The notes beneath the pieces were generated by a model. The model was not told the origin of the DNA. It searched no databases and saw only the letters and a list, made by a program, of their open reading frames with translations. The translations under genes and the position numbers were made by a program. DNA of 43,658 bases from positions 1 through 43,658 of the forward strand of contig JAJDAH010000015.1 in NCBI GenBank assembly GCA_029261965.1, written 5' to 3'. This document shows positions 32,147 through 40,099 of the stretch, one piece after another (positions within the stretch are counted from its first letter, which is position 1; every line of letters begins with the position of its first letter). Source of the stretch: Polyangiaceae bacterium. Its GTDB lineage: Bacteria > Myxococcota_A > Polyangia > Polyangiales > Polyangiaceae.

Positions 32147-34198
32147 ATGTCTACTCGTCGCCGCTTCGTTCCCGCCGCTCTCGCAGGATTGCTCGCCGCC
32201 GCCATCGCTCCGACGGCGACCGCGCAGACCTTCACCGACATCGTTCCCGGCGGTGCGTCTGGCATCAACTACCAGCGGGTCGAGTCGACGGGCCTCCAGG
32301 CCATCATGAGCGGCATCGAAGCCCAAGGCGTCATCACCTTCGACGACGTGCCGGCGTTCCCGATGAAGCACAAGGGTGCTCCCGGCGTCGCCCTCTTGGA
32401 TTACGACGGTGACGGCGACTTGGACATCTACGTCACCAACGGCCCGGGCGCGGCAAACAGCCTCTATTCGAACCAGCTCGAGGAAACGGGAATCGTCAGT
32501 TTCGTCGACGTCGCGTTGGCCGCGGGAGTGGACGCCACGGCCCAGGACAGCACGGGGACATGCTTCGGCGATACGGACAACGACGGCGACCCCGACCTGA
32601 TGGTGCTCGGTCAAGAGCAGTCGCACCGGTTCTTCGAGAACAACGGCGACGGCACCTTCACCGACGTCACGGCGGCGAGCGACATCGGTGGTGGAAGCCT
32701 CGCCTCGACGAGCTGTTCGATGGGCGACGTCGACAACGACGGTCTGCTCGACATCGTCGTCAGCAATACCTTCCCCTGGCAGAACTTCATCCCGTGTTTC
32801 GTGGAGCCTTTCACGTTCGACCACGTGAACAATCTCTACGCGAACACCGGCGACAACACGTTCGCCGACGTGACGGGACCCTCGGGCATCACCAACGGCG
32901 GCCCGCCGAACGTCTCTTGGGCGACGGCGATGGTCGACTACGACCAAGACGGGGACATGGACGTCATGTTCGCCGACGACCAGTGCGCGATCCCGCCGGC
33001 AGAGTACGGCGGCATCGATCGAGGCTTCGTCCGCATCCACCAGAACGATGGTGCGGGTAACTTCACGGATGTCACGTTCCAGGCAGGGACCGCCCTCCAC
33101 GGCGGGTGGATGGGCTTGTCCTTCGCGGACTTCGACCACGATGGCACGGTGGACTTCCACGGCTCGAACTTCGGCGATTACCTGTTCGACGTCATGCCGA
33201 TGCCGAACCAGCCCGGCGACAACGAGAGCCGGTGGTTCTTCAACGACGGCAGTGGAGGATTCGTCGATTCGGAGGGGCCGGGCTTTCCCACCACGCCGTT
33301 CGGGTGGGGCACGTCGACGGCGGACTACGACAACGACGGCGACTTCGACATCTTCATGCACGGCGGTCTTCAGGTCGGACCGTTCCTCGAAGCGACGAAC
33401 CCCGGTGTCGTGTTGAACAACGACGGCGCTGGCAACTTCACGTACGACGCCAACGCGCTCGCCAACAGCGGCACGAACCACAGCCGCCGAGAGGTTCACG
33501 GCTTGGCCATGGGCGACCTCAATAACGACGGGTTCCCGGACTCGGTCTCCGTTGCGGCAAGGTTTTCTCCGGAGCCCATCCCGCTGGTGCCGCTCGCGCC
33601 GCTCGGTGGACCTTTCGACGCGACCGCGTTCTTCACCCCAGTGTGGATCCCGATCTTCGTCGACCCGATGCTCCCCCCGGAAATGTTCGTCTTCGCCGGC
33701 TTCCCGTTCCAGCAGGGCGGCCTCTCGGTGGAGATGAACGACGCCACGAACGGCAACCACTGGATCAAGATCAACACCGTGGGCACCGTCGGCATCACCA
33801 CCGGCGGCGCGGTGAACCGTGATGGCATCGGCGCCATTCTTTCGGTCACCCCCCGGAACGGCACCAAGAGCACCAAGCCGGTTCTCGGTGGCTCGAGCTA
33901 CGCCTCGCAGGACGCGCTGGAGACTGGCTTTGGTTTGGGCAGCGCGCACAAGGGCACCATCGACGTCCTGTGGCCCGGCGGAGTCCGAAACAGGCTCTAC
34001 AATGTGCGGAAGGACTCGACCGTCACGCTCCCGGAAATTCCCTGCAGCATCGATGCGGGAGGCAACCTCGGCCAGCACATCAAGTGCCTGCACAAGTCAC
34101 TGAAGGAGCTGCACGCCGCGGGAGTCATCAGCAGGCGAGAGAAGATCAAGCTGTTCGTGAGCAACATCCGCGGCTTCATCGACGAGCGCCACAACTAG
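32147..34198 (+). CDS. Exported FG-GAP/VCBS repeat protein with ASPIC/UnbV domain
   Basis: The 683-aa protein starts at ATG 32147 (AAAGGTG 7-8 nt upstream) with a signal peptide ending PTATAQT. The body has at least seven calcium-binding loops DxDxDGxxD, including DYDGDGDLDIYV, DTDNDGDPDLMV, DVDNDGLLDIVV, DYDQDGDMDVMF and DYDNDGDFDIFM, which implies an integrin-like beta-propeller of FG-GAP repeats. The C-terminal part (around residues 560-640) is an ASPIC/UnbV-like domain with NRDGIGAILSV and GSAHKGTIDVLWPGG. A short helical end follows. It is secreted or on the surface, and stabilised by calcium; the ligand is unknown. A terminator follows at 34225. Confidence 0.9.
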   Translation: MSTRRRFVPAALAGLLAAAIAPTATAQTFTDIVPGGASGINYQRVESTGLQAIMSGIEAQGVITFDDVPAFPMKHKGAPGVALLDYDGDGDLDIYVTNGPGAANSLYSNQLEETGIVSFVDVALAAGVDATAQDSTGTCFGDTDNDGDPDLMVLGQEQSHRFFENNGDGTFTDVTAASDIGGGSLASTSCSMGDVDNDGLLDIVVSNTFPWQNFIPCFVEPFTFDHVNNLYANTGDNTFADVTGPSGITNGGPPNVSWATAMVDYDQDGDMDVMFADDQCAIPPAEYGGIDRGFVRIHQNDGAGNFTDVTFQAGTALHGGWMGLSFADFDHDGTVDFHGSNFGDYLFDVMPMPNQPGDNESRWFFNDGSGGFVDSEGPGFPTTPFGWGTSTADYDNDGDFDIFMHGGLQVGPFLEATNPGVVLNNDGAGNFTYDANALANSGTNHSRREVHGLAMGDLNNDGFPDSVSVAARFSPEPIPLVPLAPLGGPFDATAFFTPVWIPIFVDPMLPPEMFVFAGFPFQQGGLSVEMNDATNGNHWIKINTVGTVGITTGGAVNRDGIGAILSVTPRNGTKSTKPVLGGSSYASQDALETGFGLGSAHKGTIDVLWPGGVRNRLYNVRKDSTVTLPEIPCSIDAGGNLGQHIKCLHKSLKELHAAGVISRREKIKLFVSNIRGFIDERHN

Positions 34199-34224
34199 TC
34201 ATTGCCAGGCCATTACGGTGGTCC

Positions 34225-34256
34225 AACGGCGCCCTTCAGGGCGCCGTTCGGTTTTT
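34225..34256 (+). terminator. Rho-independent terminator after the FG-GAP gene
   Basis: A perfect 10-bp stem, AACGGCGCCC (34225-34234) with GGGCGCCGTT (34239-34248), has a TTCA loop and is followed by CGGTTTTTG. It separates the gene from the convergent stressosome operon. Confidence 0.9.
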
Positions 34257-34322
34257 GTGGTGGGTCCGGTCCGACTCACGCAGAACCGCGCGAGCGGGGG
34301 AGCCAGGCGCCACGGCGTCGAC

Positions 34323-34976
34323 CTACCTTCTACGCTGCTCGCGCTGCTTGCGCACACAAGCTTTGAGCGCGTCGCGCAAGTTCCGGTGACTGTTGACGTC
34401 CTCCATCGTCGTCCCCAGATGAACCAGCGTTTGCGCAATGCTCGGGTTAATCCCGGACAGCACGCATTCGGCGCCGAGCAGACTCACGGCTTTGGCCATT
34501 CGGATGAAATGGTCGGCAGTCCGGGTATCCATCGCCTCGATGCCCGTGATGTCGATGATCACGAAGCGAGACTTGTGCTCGACGATGGCGTTGAGCAGCG
34601 CGTCGGTCATCTCGGCGCTCCGGCCGCTGTCGAGGGCGCCGACGACGGGCAGGCACACGATGTTGTCCCAGACCTGCATGATCGGCGTCGAAAGCTCGCG
34701 GATCGCCTCTCGCTGCTCTTCGATGGTGGAGAGCTTTTCTTCGAGCTGCTGCTGGTATTCCTGGCTGCGCGCGTGCGCTTCCTCGAGCACGTGGAGCATC
34801 TCGTTCAGGCCCGACGCCAGGGCTCCGAACGGATGATCGTCCGGAAGCTCAGTGTCGATCCGGACGGTGTAGTCGCCTGAGGCGACGTCCGACAGTGCCA
34901 TCAGTACGTCGGCCAGATTGCCGTAGAACTCGATCTCCGCCTCGCTCACTTTCGGCGATGTTTCTCCGGACGCCAT
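34323..34976 (-). CDS. RsbR-like STAS-domain stressosome protein 2
   Basis: The 217-aa protein has an N-terminal HAMP-like segment (around residues 15-65, GDYTVRIDTELPDDHPFGAL), a coiled coil (65-100) and a C-terminal STAS domain. Thr144 (VIIDITGIEAMD) and Thr183 (IAQTLVHLG) occupy the RsbT phosphorylation positions and have the same numbers as in the RsbR-like protein at 30598. The HAMP-like region without a membrane anchor may relay a conformational signal. ATG 34976 shares one base with the RsbS-like stop (TGATG), so translation is coupled. It is the last gene of the RsbT-X-S-R operon. Confidence 0.88.
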   Translation of the reverse strand: MASGETSPKVSEAEIEFYGNLADVLMALSDVASGDYTVRIDTELPDDHPFGALASGLNEMLHVLEEAHARSQEYQQQLEEKLSTIEEQREAIRELSTPIMQVWDNIVCLPVVGALDSGRSAEMTDALLNAIVEHKSRFVIIDITGIEAMDTRTADHFIRMAKAVSLLGAECVLSGINPSIAQTLVHLGTTMEDVNSHRNLRDALKACVRKQREQRRR

Positions 34977-35410
34977 CAGTTCGCCACCTCTCCAGTTTCG
35001 AGATCGTCGACCGTCGCGTCGAGATCGAGCTCGTCGTCGGGTCGCACGACGCGGAAGCCGAGCCAGTCGAGGGCCTCCTCGAGGTCCAGGGCCATGCGCA
35101 CGCCGCGCATCTCGACACCCATGGTTTGCAGTGTCATCGCGATCGCGGGGCTCATGCCACAAATGACCGTTCTGGTGCCCATCAGCTGAGCGGACGAGGC
35201 CAGATTCGACAGGGTTGCGCAGAGGTGACTGTCCACCATCCACAGACCAGTGATGTCGATGACGAGTCCGCGGGCGTCGCTGGTGCGCAGCCTCTCGAGA
35301 ACTTCCTCGCTGAGCCGGTCGGCTCGCTCGTCGGTCACATCCCCTTGCAGTGGAACCAAGAGTTGGTCCCAGAGCTTGATGATGGGGATGCGTTCGTACT
35401 GCTCTTCCAT
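34976..35410 (-). CDS. RsbS-like STAS antagonist protein
   Basis: The 144-aa protein is a single STAS domain with a C-terminal acidic tail (DDELDLDATVDDLETGE). Ser61 in WMVDSHLCATL aligns with the serine that RsbT phosphorylates in Bacillus RsbS, and PIIKLWDQLLVPLQGDV is the typical RsbS opening. Unlike Bacillus RsbS it also has the DITG threonine seen in RsbR. It lies 15 nt after the RsbX-like gene and shares a base with the RsbR-like gene. With RsbR it should form the stressosome core that holds the RsbT-like kinase. Confidence 0.88.
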   Translation of the reverse strand: MEEQYERIPIIKLWDQLLVPLQGDVTDERADRLSEEVLERLRTSDARGLVIDITGLWMVDSHLCATLSNLASSAQLMGTRTVICGMSPAIAMTLQTMGVEMRGVRMALDLEEALDWLGFRVVRPDDELDLDATVDDLETGEVAN

Positions 35411-35425
35411 GATTCCCCTTACTTC

Positions 35426-35992
35426 TCAGACCGCGAGATCGGCCACCAGGACGGTGGCGTCGTCGCGCGGGCTTCGAAACTCGTCCATCAGCGTGCGGCA
35501 GGCGTCCGCAGGTGAAAGCGCCCGAATGATATCCAGTTCCGACGCGAGGCCTAGTCCGTCCGAATACATGACGATTCGGGTAGAGACATCGAGCTCGCAC
35601 GTGAACAAGCGGAATTTTCGGACCTTGGCTCCCAGTATCCCCGGTGACAACAGCGCTGGAACGTTCGCGCCCAGGGATTTGACCTCGACATTGCCGACCC
35701 CGCAGCCTTCGAGGGTCGAGCCCTCGATTCGGCAGACCGTCGCAGCCGCGCCTCGTGTGCCCCGGAGGGCTTGGTGCACGTCTTCGAGCAGGCCCACGAC
35801 GGGAGAGCGTACCGGGACGCTATTGAGTACCTCGACGGCTGCATCCGCCGCGATGGCGGCTTGGCGGCCGTGCCCGAGGGCGTCGATGACGGCTATCAAC
35901 GCCGAGGCCCCGTCAATCCGGACGATGGCCGCGTCGCCATTGTGGTTTTCGCCTTCGTGCGGCACCGACAGTGCCTCGGCCACGAAAGTCAC
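35426..35992 (-). CDS. RsbX/SpoIIE-like PP2C phosphatase
   Basis: The 188-aa protein is a short PP2C-type (SpoIIE) phosphatase. Metal-binding positions include Asp20 (NHNGDAAIV), Asp37 in VIDALGHGRQAA (the DxxGHG motif) and the C-terminal SPRDDATVLVADL. The size and lack of sensor domains match RsbX, the feedback phosphatase that resets RsbR and RsbS. GTG 35992 overlaps the stop of the RsbT-like gene by four bases (GTGA). It probably dephosphorylates the STAS proteins encoded next to it. Confidence 0.87.
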   Translation of the reverse strand: MTFVAEALSVPHEGENHNGDAAIVRIDGASALIAVIDALGHGRQAAIAADAAVEVLNSVPVRSPVVGLLEDVHQALRGTRGAAATVCRIEGSTLEGCGVGNVEVKSLGANVPALLSPGILGAKVRKFRLFTCELDVSTRIVMYSDGLGLASELDIIRALSPADACRTLMDEFRSPRDDATVLVADLAV

Positions 35993-36630
35993 AAGACGAT
36001 CTCCACGCTGACGGTCGTGCCGTGGCGTCCGGTTTGGATGTCGAACTTGTCGGCAAGCCGCTTCGAGCCGACGATGCCGAGGCCCAGGCCAGTCTTGCTC
36101 CGGTACTTTCCGCTCAGGATCCGGGCGAGGTTGGGGATGCCTGGCCCGTCGTCGACGGCGACGATTCGGACCCGCGCCCGCCCGCCGGGAATGGGCGTCA
36201 CCTCCATGTGCCCCTGTTCGGCGTAGCTGACGATGTTTCTCGCCAGCTCACTCACCACCGTGGCGACCTTCTGGACGGAAAACGCATTCGCTCGCAGCTG
36301 CTCGCAGATTTGGCGTCCGGCGGCGCGGGCTTTGACGATGTCGCGCTCACCGTTGACCTGCACCTTGACGGCGGCCGGTGCCTGACCGGAGCTCGCGAGC
36401 CGGGTGAGCTCCTCCTCGAGCTGAGCCAGAGCGGCGGGATCGACGAAGAGCCGAGCCGCGCGTTGGATGTTACCGACTACCTGCGGGGCGGTCACGTCGT
36501 CCAGTTGGTCCCGCCTGAGATCGGCACGAGCGAGGGCTCGACTCAAGACGCCCTTGGCGTTGAGGGGAGACAAGTACCTCGACAAGACGTCGAGGATTTG
36601 CTCGTGCACGTCCTTGATTCCTTTGACCAT
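35989..36630 (-). CDS. RsbT-like serine kinase with an extra N-terminal domain
   Basis: The 213-aa protein has a C-terminal GHKL/HATPase domain of the anti-sigma/RsbT type: N box SELARNIVSYA (Glu128, Asn132), DDGPGIPN (160-167) and GLGLGIVGSKRLAD (181-194). In Bacillus, RsbT phosphorylates RsbS and RsbR, is released from the stressosome and then activates the downstream phosphatase. Here about 80 residues precede the kinase (VHEQILDVLSRYLSPLNAKG), a helical domain absent from the usual 130-aa RsbT and similar to an N-terminal domain seen in other proteins of this type that I cannot name. ATG 36630 shares one base with the FadL-type porin stop (TGATG). Confidence 0.87.
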   Translation of the reverse strand: MVKGIKDVHEQILDVLSRYLSPLNAKGVLSRALARADLRRDQLDDVTAPQVVGNIQRAARLFVDPAALAQLEEELTRLASSGQAPAAVKVQVNGERDIVKARAAGRQICEQLRANAFSVQKVATVVSELARNIVSYAEQGHMEVTPIPGGRARVRIVAVDDGPGIPNLARILSGKYRSKTGLGLGIVGSKRLADKFDIQTGRHGTTVSVEIVL

Positions 36631-38276
36631 CAGAACCTGAAAGCTGCGCCAACTGAAACGATGTCCCAGCGGGCGGTGTATTTGCCAGCGTTGATGACGG
36701 TGTCGGGGTCGCCGGTAGGCTCCACGGGGGTCAGCCGAGCCTCTTCTTCGGTGGCGACGATGGTCTTCTGGAAGAGGTGGGCGTAGCCCAGGGACAAATC
36801 GAAACTGCCAGCTCGGACGGTAGCGCCCGCGTGCACTCCCACCCTCTGCGCCGGGATGAAGTCGTTCTGAACGAAGGCGTCGGTGACGCCGTTGCTTTCG
36901 AAGGAAACTCCGGTGCGCACGGCCAGCACGTCCTGGATGACGTTGTAGTCACCGCCCACCCGCACGCCGAGCTGGTCGCGCCATTCGTGCGGAATCGAGA
37001 GATCCACGCTCGCGTCGACCGTGTTTGTCGTGGTTTCCGGCGGTACACCCGGCGCCGACGGCGGGGCCACGAAGGTGGTAGTCAGTGCCGCGTCGTCTCG
37101 CGGCCGCAGCCGCAGCGCGTCGACGCGGGAGTTGAGCTCGTAGACGACGTCGAGCTCGATGTCCCATATCTCCTCGGACAGCGGGTCACGGGAGCGGCCG
37201 TTGGCCTCCCGGCGCCGAGGTGCCCCCGAACGTTTGGCGCCGTATCGGATCCCCAGACTGATTTCCCATGGCATGGGAAACACGACTTCAGCGTTCTCAA
37301 ATCGGTTTTGGGTTGGAATCGTGCTGCCAACCTCCCCCGTGCCGAACTCGCCGAGCAAGAGGTCTACGTCGGCACTGGCCTCGATATCGTCGGACCAGCG
37401 GAAGGCCACGCCGATGTCGAGCTCCGGAGTGACGGCGGCGTGCACCGATGTGATGACTGCGGGCACAAATTTGTCCTTGAGGGCGATCGCGGTCCGGCCG
37501 TCGGTCATCGGCGTTTCGCTTCCGCTGGCTCGCGAATAGCTGAGCAGATCGAGCGACGCGAAGCCGGCTTGAAAGGCGGCCCCGACCCTCAGCCATGGCA
37601 ATACGCGCACTCCAGCGCCAATCGTCGGAAAGATGACGAATCCGTCCGACGCCAGGAGCATGTACCGAAGCGGGTTCGGCCGGTCCTCGCCGTTGACGCC
37701 GCGTACGATGCCGCTCTTTTTTCCCCAACGAAGGGACCCGGCCGTCACCGGCGCCAGGACCCCGGCGGCTATCGCGAACTCCGGCGTGATTTGTGTCGCG
37801 AAAATCAGGGCTGGGCCTGGTCCCGGGGGGCCTTCGTTGCAGACTTTCGGGAACGGCTCCCTCGCGTAACCCCCTTCACCCGGCAGCTCGTCAGCACTTC
37901 CGAACCGGCTCATGTCGCCGGTGGACGAAATGTTGTCGGTGTAGGTCCCGCTGCGCTGCACACACGCGTTGTAGAGCGCGAGATTGACGTTCAAGAGCAC
38001 TTGCGCCCCGTCGATGTCCGCCAGTGCCGCCGGGTTGTAGCGAAGGGCCATCGCGTCATCGGCCCGCGCCGTGAACGCGCCGGCTCGCCCGAGCGCTCTC
38101 GTTCCCGCGGAGGGGTATTCGAGCCCGCCAGCGTGCGCCGGCGCCGCGAGCAGGCTCGCGACTGCGGTCGCGGTCAGGCACGCGGTTGCGGCTCGGACTG
38201 CGGTTGCGGCTCGGGCTAGGGCCAGGGTCGTGGTCAGCCTCGAGCCGCGCCCCGGGTTGCGTTGAAGGGCGCACAT
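36630..38276 (-). CDS. FadL/OmpP1-family outer-membrane porin
   Basis: The 548-aa protein has a signal peptide ending APAHAGG and the FadL-type N-terminus: GGLEYPSAGTRALGRAGAFT, then ADDAMALRYNPAAL. Amphipathic beta strands follow to a C-terminal Phe (VSVGAAFRF), as needed for insertion by the BAM complex. FadL proteins admit hydrophobic molecules such as fatty acids or aromatics. ATG 38276 has GAGG about 8 nt upstream. The signal-peptide DNA (38161-38222) contains imperfect repeats of a GCGGTTGCGGCTCGG unit. The stop is fused to the RsbT-like start, placing a hydrophobic-molecule channel at the head of a stress-signalling operon. Confidence 0.9.
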   Translation of the reverse strand: MCALQRNPGRGSRLTTTLALARAATAVRAATACLTATAVASLLAAPAHAGGLEYPSAGTRALGRAGAFTARADDAMALRYNPAALADIDGAQVLLNVNLALYNACVQRSGTYTDNISSTGDMSRFGSADELPGEGGYAREPFPKVCNEGPPGPGPALIFATQITPEFAIAAGVLAPVTAGSLRWGKKSGIVRGVNGEDRPNPLRYMLLASDGFVIFPTIGAGVRVLPWLRVGAAFQAGFASLDLLSYSRASGSETPMTDGRTAIALKDKFVPAVITSVHAAVTPELDIGVAFRWSDDIEASADVDLLLGEFGTGEVGSTIPTQNRFENAEVVFPMPWEISLGIRYGAKRSGAPRRREANGRSRDPLSEEIWDIELDVVYELNSRVDALRLRPRDDAALTTTFVAPPSAPGVPPETTTNTVDASVDLSIPHEWRDQLGVRVGGDYNVIQDVLAVRTGVSFESNGVTDAFVQNDFIPAQRVGVHAGATVRAGSFDLSLGYAHLFQKTIVATEEEARLTPVEPTGDPDTVINAGKYTARWDIVSVGAAFRF

Positions 38277-38359
38277 TGGCCAGACCTCACATATTACTCC
38301 ACCGGTCCGCCAGCGGTGGGGTCCTTTTTCGAGGCGAAGGAGTTTTTGTTGTTTCTCGT

Positions 38360-38388
38360 TTGATGCCCGTGGCCGAGGCGGGTACCTT
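38360..38388 (+). promoter_or_regulatory. Promoter giving a likely leaderless transcript
   Basis: TTGATG (38360-38365), a 17-bp spacer and TACCTT (38383-38388) form a good sigma-70-type promoter. Transcription about 7 nt downstream would begin at GTG 38394 or ATG 38397. It is the clearest such case in the window. Confidence 0.65.
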
Positions 38389-38393
38389 GAGCG

Positions 38394-39395
38394 GTGATGC
38401 ACACCGAGAACATTGGCATTTGCAGTTGGGGAGCTCGGCTCATCGCGGTGGCCTTCGTCGCGGGCGCCATCGGCTGCTCGGGCGGCTCCTCCGATGACAA
38501 TGGCTCGGGCGGCACCGGCGGTGGCACGACCGGAACCGGGGGCTCGAGCGGGTCGGGAATGACGAAGCTCACCGAGCTGCCGTCTCAGAACACCGATTGT
38601 CCGGACACGAGCCCGCCGCCCACCGAGCAGTACGGGGCGTGCTGCATGAGGGCGCTCACCTCGTGCGAGGCGCCCGCGTTTCGCATATCGGCGATGAGCT
38701 TCACCAAGCCTGCGACGATGGCCGATCCGTTCATTGCCGGGATCATCGCCGAGTCGTTCGACGATGATCGGATGAACTGGGTGGTCGCGCTCGAAGGCGC
38801 GGAAGACGACGGGCCGCTCACGGTGACTACCGGTCACGCTGACCGCAACTCGGACGGCTCGTTCCAGTTCACGAGCGGTGCGGCGTCCGCGCCCGGCGAC
38901 CCCACGCGATGGGACCCGAGAACGGTTCCGGGTACGATTACCGGTGAGCAGTGGAGTAGCGAAGCCACCGATGAAACGGTGGCGGTCCCTGTTCTCAATC
39001 AGCAACGCGACGGGCACATGATCGAGATCCCGTTCCGGAGGCTCCGCTTCGAGACCGCGCAGCTGAGCGTCGGGCGCCAGTGCATCGGAGAGCGCCGCAT
39101 CACCTCGTTCACGACCGATGCTGGGTCGGTGCGAGCCTTTCTCGATGTCGACGAAACCATCGGGGCTCTGGTCATGATTACTCCAGCGCTACAGTTCACG
39201 CTGTGCTCGCTTCTCGCCGGAACCAATCCCATGGACTGCGCCGACGTTCCTCGATCGATGTGGCAGAAGCCGCCTGACTCCCTGTGCGACGGCACTGACT
39301 GCACGGAAGGTGGCTGCGATCCGGTTACGGAGTGCAACGCGTGGGCGCTCGAAGGCGGCTTCGGGGCGCAAGCGGTCGAGCTCGTTACCCCATAG
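38394..39395 (+). CDS. Lipoprotein with Gly/Thr-rich linker
   Basis: The start is GTG 38394 or ATG 38397 (333 or 332 aa). The signal ends with lipobox GAIGCSGG and is followed by a Gly/Ser/Thr linker. The mature domain (about 60-333) is rich in beta strands and has paired cysteines (YGACCMRALTSCE, CDGTDCTEGGCDPVTECN). No family is recognised. It is divergent from the FadL-porin operon (117 bp between starts), so shared regulation is possible. It ends 15 nt before a convergent gene. Confidence 0.7.
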   Translation: MMHTENIGICSWGARLIAVAFVAGAIGCSGGSSDDNGSGGTGGGTTGTGGSSGSGMTKLTELPSQNTDCPDTSPPPTEQYGACCMRALTSCEAPAFRISAMSFTKPATMADPFIAGIIAESFDDDRMNWVVALEGAEDDGPLTVTTGHADRNSDGSFQFTSGAASAPGDPTRWDPRTVPGTITGEQWSSEATDETVAVPVLNQQRDGHMIEIPFRRLRFETAQLSVGRQCIGERRITSFTTDAGSVRAFLDVDETIGALVMITPALQFTLCSLLAGTNPMDCADVPRSMWQKPPDSLCDGTDCTEGGCDPVTECNAWALEGGFGAQAVELVTP

Positions 39396-39410
39396 CTACC
39401 AACTCAGTCG

Positions 39411-39845
39411 TCACGGCGCTGGCGGAATCGATTGTTGGGCGCCGGGCAAGCTCTGTGCGAGCTCTTGCACCGCTCGGTAGGCGGCGTTGCGGTCTTCCTC
39501 GGCGACTCTTGCGTACGCCAGAGCCTCGTGCAGGTGCGATGGCGGGAACGCTTTGACCTTCGCGCCGAACCAGCTGACCGCGGTGACCGCGCCGCGAACC
39601 ACGGCCGCGCTCGTCAACACGGACGCCGAGGCGCCAGACTTCTTCATCAGGTCGATGGCGTCCGATCGCTGGCCGGCATCCAGGCTGCCGCCACCCGTGA
39701 CGATGAGGAATCCACGGAACTCCCCCATACGAGCGTGACAGTCGGCGATGAAGGCGCTCCATTCATCTGAGGAAGGGTCCTCGTCCGTATGAACGAGCAC
39801 GAGCAGGCGACCGACAAATCGGTGAGCCATGGTTCGGTTTTGCAT
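39411..39845 (-). CDS. SpoIIAA-like (STAS-fold) protein 2
   Basis: The 144-aa protein has the same strand/helix order as the products at 30177 and 41840: VGRLLVLVHTDEDPSSDEW, then FRGFLIVTGGGSLDAGQRSD, then ASVLTSAAVVRGAVTAVSWF, and a final helix (HLHEALAYARVAEED). The start is ATG 39845, or ATG 39830 five residues on. It follows the stop of a frameshifted small gene by one base (TGACATG), so the two were probably translated together. It is near the divergent DUF2378-like gene at 40100, repeating the SpoIIAA-like/DUF2378 pairing at 30177-31856. Confidence 0.6.
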   Translation of the reverse strand: MQNRTMAHRFVGRLLVLVHTDEDPSSDEWSAFIADCHARMGEFRGFLIVTGGGSLDAGQRSDAIDLMKKSGASASVLTSAAVVRGAVTAVSWFGAKVKAFPPSHLHEALAYARVAEEDRNAAYRAVQELAQSLPGAQQSIPPAP

Positions 39846-39846
39846 G

Positions 39847-40049
39847 TCAGACCCGATATCCGAGCTTCAGAAGGATCGTCGCCGCCCGCGACATCGCTTT
39901 GGGCGGAGGGACGTTGAACCCGAGGGCGTCGACATTCGGTTCATCGTAGACAGGAGACAACAAATCGCGGTGCTCGTATCGCGCGGTTCGTAAATGAGTT
40001 TGGTGACGACTTTTTTCGCCATGCGAAGGGGGTCAGCGAGGAGATTCAT
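39847..40049 (-). pseudogene. Small gene with an apparent one-base frameshift
   Basis: ATG 40049 opens MNLLADPLRMAKKVVTKLIY, then the frame becomes nonsense. One base back, another frame reads YEHRDLLSPVYDEPNVDALG and ends NVPPPKAMSRAATILLKLGY, RV and a TGA at 39849-39847, with clear protein-like composition. Joined, they give about 66 residues. A single missing base between about 40020 and 39965 would explain it; A6 in GGCGAAAAAAGTC (minus strand) is a homopolymer nearby. Sequencing error, pseudogene or -1 frameshifting cannot be told apart here. The stop lies one base before the SpoIIAA-like gene. Confidence 0.5.
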
Positions 40050-40063
40050 GGGGGCAGACGACC

Positions 40064-40092
40064 TTGACCCACTCCGACATCCAACGTAGCTA
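40064..40092 (+). promoter_or_regulatory. Candidate promoter of DUF2378-like copy 3
   Basis: TTGACC (40064-40069, five of six with the -35 consensus), a 17-bp spacer and a weak TAGCTA (40087-40092) precede GTG 40100 by 7 nt. This makes the TTG at 40064 more likely a -35 than a start codon. Confidence 0.45.
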
Positions 40093-40099
40093 TTGTAGT

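Noticed and set aside
40025-40035. A6 run as a programmed -1 frameshift site (dnaX-like)
   Set aside because: The phase is G-AAA-AAA rather than the A-AAA-AAG heptamer in the reading frame, and no clear stimulatory stem-loop was seen; indel error or decay is as likely.
40064-40099. TTG at 40064 as the start of the DUF2378-like gene
   Set aside because: The TTG lies in TTGACC, a good -35 element with a start at 40100 at the right distance, and the 193-aa length from GTG 40100 equals that of the paralogue.
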